A stretch of DNA of 38,059 bases from JBLHKT01 sp043101615 (lineage in GTDB: Bacteria > Planctomycetota > Phycisphaerae > Phycisphaerales > UBA1924): the NCBI GenBank assembly GCA_043101615.1, contig JBICID010000126.1:1-38059 (forward strand), given 5' to 3'. The position numbers and the translations under genes were made by a program. Shown in pieces: positions 34,117-38,059 of the stretch; position 1 is the stretch's first letter; each line of letters begins with the position of its first letter. The notes under the pieces were generated by a model. It was not told where the DNA came from, ran no database searches, and saw nothing but the letters and a program-made list of their open reading frames with translations.

Positions 34117-34830
34117 ATGACCTACCACTATCTCCCGACGAGCGTGCCGGGCTTCGTTCAGCAGCTCGCTGTGGCCTACATCGCACGCGGCTACTTCTTC
34201 TACACCGCGGGGCACATTCCACCGGGCAAGCGACCCGAGGATGTCGATCAGAAGCTGCTGACCAGGTACGGCATCCCCATGTCGCGGTGGCAGCGAGCCC
34301 GGCGACGACTCGCAGGCCGGGCCAGTCTTCAGTACATGCGGTACGGCTCGTTCTGGCTGATGATCGCGACGCACGGCAAGCACGAGTTCTTCGAGCGAGA
34401 GAAGACCGTGCTGCGGGATGTCCGCCGGGAGCCGATCGCGTTCGCGGGGTACTCCATCGGCTACAGCCGCGGCACCGACGACCGGTTCCACGTCTCGGTC
34501 CGCATCCATCAGAACGAGTACCGCTGGCTCAAGCAGTTCATGGTGCAGTTCGCCAGGAACGCGACCAGAGAGGAGGTCGAGGAAGAGTTCTCCAGGCTCC
34601 GCTTCCAGCCCTATGCCCCGGTTGTCCGCCAGCTCTTCAGCGTGCTCCGAGCAGTGAATCGAGCCCGTGCAGAGCTTGGCTTGGAGCAGGTTCCGGCCGA
34701 ATGCGTCCGGACTCGCAGGCGGGTACTAAAGGCTTTTGGTCTTCCGACTTTGCCGCAAAGTCCCTTGAAAATCGGCAGTTACGGCGACCAAAGGGGGGCC
34801 TCGGCCCGAGATTCGCAGAGAATCTGCTGA
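34117..34830 (+). CDS. Unknown protein downstream of the structured RNA
   Basis: A 237-aa cytoplasmic, basic protein with ATG 34117 and an AGAAGGAA box. No known domain recognised. The look is of a conserved planctomycete family I have no name for: an N-terminal IARGYFFYTAGHIPP, a YGIPMSRWQRARRRLAG helix, LQYMRYGSFWLMIATHGKH (about 70-88), IAFAGYSIGYSRG, RFHVSVRIHQNEYRWLKQF and a C-terminal RQLFSVLRAVNRAR. The last 30 residues are less convincing. Abundant Arg suggests nucleic-acid binding; no nuclease or RT motif is seen. It begins 150 bp after the structured RNA on the same strand, so it may be encoded within the element's domain IV or served by its transcript. Confidence 0.6.
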   Translation: MTYHYLPTSVPGFVQQLAVAYIARGYFFYTAGHIPPGKRPEDVDQKLLTRYGIPMSRWQRARRRLAGRASLQYMRYGSFWLMIATHGKHEFFEREKTVLRDVRREPIAFAGYSIGYSRGTDDRFHVSVRIHQNEYRWLKQFMVQFARNATREEVEEEFSRLRFQPYAPVVRQLFSVLRAVNRARAELGLEQVPAECVRTRRRVLKAFGLPTLPQSPLKIGSYGDQRGASARDSQRIC

Positions 34831-34906
34831 TCACCTCCGAACCAAACATCCATTTCGTTCGTTTCGTCTATTGCGCAGGCGTCGTGCTGCCGATATGGAA
34901 TAGACC

Positions 34907-35422
34907 ATGCCAGTTGCCCAGATCCCATTTGAAGAGGCCCGCGGCGCAGAGCAGGCGGCCGCCGCGGCGGCGGCGTCCCAGCTTGCGGCTCTCGCGAGGT
35001 CGAGCCAACCGGCATTCATTCGCCTGTGCGAGGCAGCAGGGCAGGAGGCCGTGGAAATCCCCGCACCGGCGGTTCGGTTGCTTGCCCAGTGCCTCGCCGA
35101 TTTGGGCCAGAGCAAAGCGGTCGGTGTCGTCTCACTCGGCTCTGAGCTCTCGACCCAGCAAGTCGCCGACCTCCTCGGAGTCTCGCGACCCTTCGTCGTG
35201 AAGGCGATTGAGGAGGGCCGGCTCCCAGCAAAGCGGGTCGGTGCCCGCCGGCGTATCGCGGTCGAAGAGCTCGTCGCGTTCAGAGCACGCCTCGAAGACA
35301 CAGCTCAGGATGCTCTTGGCCAGCTCTCCGACCTTGACGAGCGACTCGGTCTCGTCGCAGCTCCTGAGGGTGTTCGCGATACAATCTCAACCACTGAGGA
35401 CCAGAAGAGCCCCGATGCCTGA
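34907..35422 (+). CDS. Excisionase/MerR-like DNA-binding protein, first of a three-gene operon
   Basis: A 171-aa protein. The N-terminal half is Ala-rich and helical. A helix-turn-helix of the excisionase (HTH_17) type is at about 79-125: LSTQQVADLLGVSRPFVVKA, then IEEGRLPAKRVGARRRI and VEELVAFRARL. Such proteins are common as antitoxins beside PIN toxins or as controllers of mobile elements. Here the partner genes are not PIN proteins. Its 3' end overlaps the next gene by 8 bases, so translation is coupled. It could autoregulate the operon; no operator can be named. Confidence 0.75.
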   Translation: MPVAQIPFEEARGAEQAAAAAAASQLAALARSSQPAFIRLCEAAGQEAVEIPAPAVRLLAQCLADLGQSKAVGVVSLGSELSTQQVADLLGVSRPFVVKAIEEGRLPAKRVGARRRIAVEELVAFRARLEDTAQDALGQLSDLDERLGLVAAPEGVRDTISTTEDQKSPDA

Positions 35423-36608
35423 CGACCCGAACATCCCGACACCGCCGCAGAACGGTCCGGTATCGCGAGAGGATGCCGGGATCGCCGAGTATCTGCGTCC
35501 GCGTCTGACCGGGGAACGATTTGACGGCCACGCCATTCCTTTGGAGTTCCTCAAGGACCTTGCGGTTATCGAAGAGATGGTCATTGAAGTAGCGAAGTGG
35601 CGATTCCTGCAAGCGAACGCCGACCGCAAACGCTCGCCGCGTGGCTTTACAAGCGGGGTCTCGCTCCGCCTCACGGGTGTCGAAGATGGCAGTGCGGTCC
35701 CGGTCATCAGCCTGGTAATGGCGGGCGGGACACTCTTCCCACCAGAGAACCAGAGCTACTTCATGGAAGCCCGCGACGCGATCGTATCTGCGGTCCGTGC
35801 CGCTGAGACGGAGCAACCTGCGGGGATTCTTCAGTATCTTCCCGAACGAGCCCTTAGCTACTTCGACCGAATCGGGCGGAGTCTTCGCGATGGCGAAGCG
35901 ATGGAGCTTGCAGCGAACCAAGACGCCGCACCCGCACGTCTGACGAAAGAGACGCGGCGTCGCCTCGTACTCGCGTCGTCACGCGCACACGCTCTCACGG
36001 AGGAGACAGTCGTGCGGGGCGTCATTCCGGAAGCCGACCAGGATGCGTTGACGTTCCAGATACAGCTCCCGGATGGTCGCAAAGTGCCTAGTCCGATGAC
36101 GGAACCACATGTTGACACAATCCTGGAAGCGTTCAACGGCTTCCGAACTGGTGTCCGTGTTCTCCTCGAAGGCATTGGGCGACGAACTCGGACCGGCAAG
36201 CTCGAACGCATCGAGTCCATTGAACACATGAGTCTCCTCGACCCGCTCGACGTTATGGCACGTCTCGACGAGCTCCGGTCACTCAAGAACGGCTGGCTGG
36301 AGGGCATTGGCACAGCCCCGGACCCCGATGGGCTCGACTGGCTGGCTGCCGCATTCGAGACACAGTATTCGGATGATCTGCCGCTGCCCTACTTGTACCC
36401 AACCGAGGACGGTGGCGTGCGTGCTGAATGGCCGTTCGACAACACGGAGGCATCGCTCGACATCGATCTGCTATCGAAGCGAGCAATCTGGCACGACCTC
36501 AATCTTGAAACCGATGCAGAAGAGACCCAAGAACTCGACCTGAGCGACGCCGCTGGCTGGACGTGGATTGCCGATCGAATCGGAGCACTCCCCGGGGGTG
36601 GCCGTTGA
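35415..36608 (+). CDS. Unknown 397-aa protein, second gene of the operon
   Basis: ATG 35415 lies inside the end of the HTH gene. No named domain recognised. Visible regions: an N-terminal AEYLRPRLTGERFDGHA, a helix PLEFLKDLAVIEEMVIEVAK, a beta segment GFTSGVSLRLTGVEDGSAVP; a middle strand-rich part TFQIQLPDGRKVPSPM and GVRVLLEGIGRRTRTGKLER, OB-like in look; and a C-terminal part DDLPLPYLYPTEDGGVRAEW with ASLDIDLLSKRAIWHDLN that resembles a small conserved domain seen in other unknown proteins. No signal peptide or TM. Toxin or effector is a guess from the operon order. It is followed with a 4-base overlap by the third gene. Confidence 0.7.
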   Translation: MPDDPNIPTPPQNGPVSREDAGIAEYLRPRLTGERFDGHAIPLEFLKDLAVIEEMVIEVAKWRFLQANADRKRSPRGFTSGVSLRLTGVEDGSAVPVISLVMAGGTLFPPENQSYFMEARDAIVSAVRAAETEQPAGILQYLPERALSYFDRIGRSLRDGEAMELAANQDAAPARLTKETRRRLVLASSRAHALTEETVVRGVIPEADQDALTFQIQLPDGRKVPSPMTEPHVDTILEAFNGFRTGVRVLLEGIGRRTRTGKLERIESIEHMSLLDPLDVMARLDELRSLKNGWLEGIGTAPDPDGLDWLAAAFETQYSDDLPLPYLYPTEDGGVRAEWPFDNTEASLDIDLLSKRAIWHDLNLETDAEETQELDLSDAAGWTWIADRIGALPGGGR

Positions 36609-36982
36609 ACGACGCGACATTGCTCCATCGCCAGGTCAACCCGTCATGGATTCAACAAGGCCGTGTCACCTCGCAGGCCTTCAAGCCGACGCCAAAGGAC
36701 AATTTCCAGGTGTCAGTGTACGACGGCGACCTCATTAACCCGGAGGATGCTTGGCTGCACTTCACCAGTGAGCTTGGCTTTGATTCGGTCGGTGTCTTAG
36801 CGGTCACCGTGGCCGAGTGCAAAGTCCACGAGCTGGATGCTCGGCCCGATCCTGAACCGTTCCCCGAGCACGCCGTCATCGACTTCTCTGACCTGGGCAC
36901 GAACCAGATCGAGAAGAAGAGCAAAAAGCTCAAGGCGTCGGCGGTCGATCGTGGCTGGCAATACCAGCCTGAGCCTGAGTAG
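36605..36982 (+). CDS. Unknown 125-aa protein, third gene of the operon
   Basis: TTG 36605 overlaps the previous TGA (TTGA). The protein reads RQVNPSWIQQGRVTSQAFKP, TPKDNFQVSVYDGDLINPED, a Trp-rich helix (DAWLHFTSELGF) and VGVLAVTVAECK; then PDPEPFPEHAVIDFSDLGT and a final basic KKSKKLKASAVDRGW. The VTSQAF..D...SVY.GD pattern is one I have seen in unnamed proteins of mobile regions, but I cannot name it. No signal or TM. The three genes together look like one functional unit. Confidence 0.7.
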   Translation: MNDATLLHRQVNPSWIQQGRVTSQAFKPTPKDNFQVSVYDGDLINPEDAWLHFTSELGFDSVGVLAVTVAECKVHELDARPDPEPFPEHAVIDFSDLGTNQIEKKSKKLKASAVDRGWQYQPEPE

Positions 36983-37056
36983 CCCAGCCAGTTCAATCAA
37001 TATTCGTCGAACCCGTGTCTATTACAGCACACATGGGCGGCTATCGCCATAACCCT

Positions 37057-37092
37057 GGTCAACCGGGAGGCGCTTCTGAAGGGGTTTTGACC
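37057..37092. repeat. Inverted repeat upstream of the small conserved gene
   Basis: GGTCAA (37057-37062) and TTGACC (37087-37092) bracket 24 bases in the leader of the next gene; the AAAGGAAGG box follows the right arm. It could be an operator. The rest of 36983-37109 holds no gene. Confidence 0.35.
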
Positions 37093-37109
37093 CAGAAAGG
37101 AAGGCTCAC

Positions 37110-37382
37110 ATGGCCAGGAGAAAGCGTATGGAATCGTCTGACAACAACAAGCCGGCGGCGGAGTTCAGGATCAACTGTCTGAAGGCCGTGGTCTGGGAGA
37201 ACGAGACCAAGAACGGCTCGATGTACAACACCACATTGGTTCGCGTCTACAAGGACAAGAACGACGAGTGGCAGGAAACCAACAGCCTCGGCCGCGACGA
37301 TCTGCTCGCGGCGAGGAAGGTGCTCGACGAGGCTCACTCGTTCATCCTGGACGAGGAGCGCAACGCCCGTTCGACAGACTGA
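37110..37382 (+). CDS. Small conserved protein of mobile regions
   Basis: A 90-aa protein. ATG 37110 follows AAAGGAAGG. The core is FRINCLKAVVWENETKNGS, MYNTTLVRVYKDKNDEW, then a helix DDLLAARKVLDEAHSFI. The pattern 'K-A-x-x-W-E-N-E-x-x-x-G-x-x-Y-N-x-T-x-x-R-x-Y-K-D' is one I associate with planctomycete accessory regions, possibly single-strand nucleic-acid binding; that is inference. Lys-rich N-terminus. It is monocistronic as far as seen. Confidence 0.65.
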   Translation: MARRKRMESSDNNKPAAEFRINCLKAVVWENETKNGSMYNTTLVRVYKDKNDEWQETNSLGRDDLLAARKVLDEAHSFILDEERNARSTD

Positions 37383-37661
37383 TCAGCACCGGTCGAAGGT
37401 TCTCGCGGACAAGGACGTTCCTGTCCGCGACAAGGTATTCAGGGAAGCCCTCCCGGCTCCCTCCGAGACGAGCGACACAGATTTTGATGGGGTCCCGGCA
37501 ACTCTTCGGACACTCTCTTACCGCTGGGGTCTCATCGCCTTTCCAATCATGCGACGCCACCAGCGTCACGGCCAGGCCCCGCCGCGGACCATTGCGGCGG
37601 GGAGCAGGGCCTCGCGGAGCGAGGCGTATAATCCCGACTCGGCGGGCCGCGGCGAATAAGT
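37383..37661. other. Intergenic region with two GC-rich stem-loops
   Basis: No convincing gene on either strand. CCCCGCCGC and GCGGCGGGG form a 9-bp stem around 37575-37605, and GCCTCG-CGGAG-CGAGGC forms another just after it, followed by TATAAT near 37630. They sit between the small gene and a converging partial gene, so the hairpins may end transcription from either side. Confidence 0.4.
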
Positions 37662-38059
37662 CTAAAGCGATTCTGACCAGCGACGGATGCCCTCTGCCGC
37701 GACCTCGTCTAGCCACCGGCTGTAGCGTTCCGACACCTCGAACTGGTCATCTTTGTAAGAGAATACGAACGGGTCACTCGAGAGTGGTGAGACAGAATCG
37801 ATCTTGCCTTCAGCGTCTTTTTGACAGTAGATGGGCGAGCAGCACATGACACCACGAGAGTCGTGACCGATTCCATGAAAGTGAATGAGAATTTCAACTC
37901 GTACGTCTGTCACCATTGCCATGAGCGACCAAGCACGATACTCCGGAAGGTTGGCAAAGTAGCCAAATTGCTTTGCACACTCTACTACCTGTGATCTGTA
38001 GTAGTGGTCCCGTCCGCTTCCGTTCTCGGCTTCGTCAACAAAGGCTGCGTAATCTGAAC
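37662..38059 (-). CDS. Partial unknown protein entering from the right edge
   Basis: On the minus strand the frame is open from the window edge at 38059 to the stop at 37662, at least 131 residues; an internal ATG at 37922 is not the start because coding-like sequence continues upstream of it (ENGSGRDHYYRSQVVECAKQ, FGYFANLPEYRAWSLMAMVT). The C-terminal part has VRVEILIHFHGIGHDSRG, VMCCSPIYC and FVFSYKDDQFEVSERYSRWL. No known domain recognised; the phrase 'ILIHFHGIG' looks like a beta-strand with a His pair. Its start lies outside the window. Confidence 0.6.
   Translation of the reverse strand, partial: SDYAAFVDEAENGSGRDHYYRSQVVECAKQFGYFANLPEYRAWSLMAMVTDVRVEILIHFHGIGHDSRGVMCCSPIYCQKDAEGKIDSVSPLSSDPFVFSYKDDQFEVSERYSRWLDEVAAEGIRRWSESL

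Noticed and set aside
37342..37716. Minus-strand 124-codon frame as a gene
   Set aside because: It covers two perfect stem-loops and overlaps the end of the small plus-strand gene; translation lacks a plausible fold.

Overview
The window looks like a high-GC planctomycete chromosome (probably Phycisphaerae-like) that passes into an integrated accessory element. The family-level evidence is inference: a CcsBA-type cytochrome c maturation fusion next to NrfHA, a squalene-type carotenoid cluster with a full staphyloxanthin-like gene set, a tyrosine integrase with the unusual 'GFGQSD' box I, and a fused lipoprotein/LpoB/YcfL operon. No rRNA and no complete tRNA gene is present.

Region by region. 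1-2345 (minus): a beta-lactamase-family serine hydrolase cut by the left edge and a GT4 glycosyltransferase. 2555-3367 (minus): a secreted protein made of four copies of a Cys-rich repeat. 3590-7641 (plus): a strong promoter and a run of lipoproteins: glycine-zipper, two LpoB-like paralogues, a COG3014-like protein and a YcfL-like protein. 7651-9209: a divergent Gfo/Idh/MocA oxidoreductase and a peroxiredoxin. 9258-17535: two divergent carotenoid operons (aldH-crtP-acyltransferase-GT2-idi leftward; crtN and squalene/phytoene synthase rightward), which together could build a glycosylated, acylated C30 carotenoid acid. 17703-25651: a HExxH protein, a lipoprotein, the ResB-CcsA fusion, NrfH, NrfA and an outer-membrane barrel, i.e. 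a module for periplasmic nitrite reduction to ammonium with its own heme-attachment machinery. 25727-28711: a tightly overlapped arsenic operon arsR-arsC-acr3-arsM, with a palindromic operator candidate inside its promoter.

From about 28.8 kb the character changes. A methyltransferase gene stops after its first SAM motif. A perfect 3' half of a Gly(CCC)-type tRNA (minus strand) is followed directly by a tyrosine integrase, so this is the left attachment site of an integrated element that continues to the right and beyond the window. Its cargo is a 699-aa reverse transcriptase with a long helical C-terminus (defence-type), a long non-coding stretch with a textbook group II intron domain V on the opposite strand, a large highly structured RNA plus a 237-aa unknown protein, a three-gene operon headed by an excisionase-like DNA-binding protein, a small conserved protein and a partial gene at the right edge. 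Codon and base composition of the cargo is visibly less GC-rich than the left 28 kb, most clearly in the reverse transcriptase.

The most interesting candidate is at 32820-34100: domain V/VI of a group II intron lies UPSTREAM of an RNA that folds like the 5' domains, on the same strand, which is the order expected of a circularly permuted group II intron that would release an RNA circle. A second theme is that several genes have a -10 box exactly 6-7 bases before the start codon, suggesting leaderless mRNAs.
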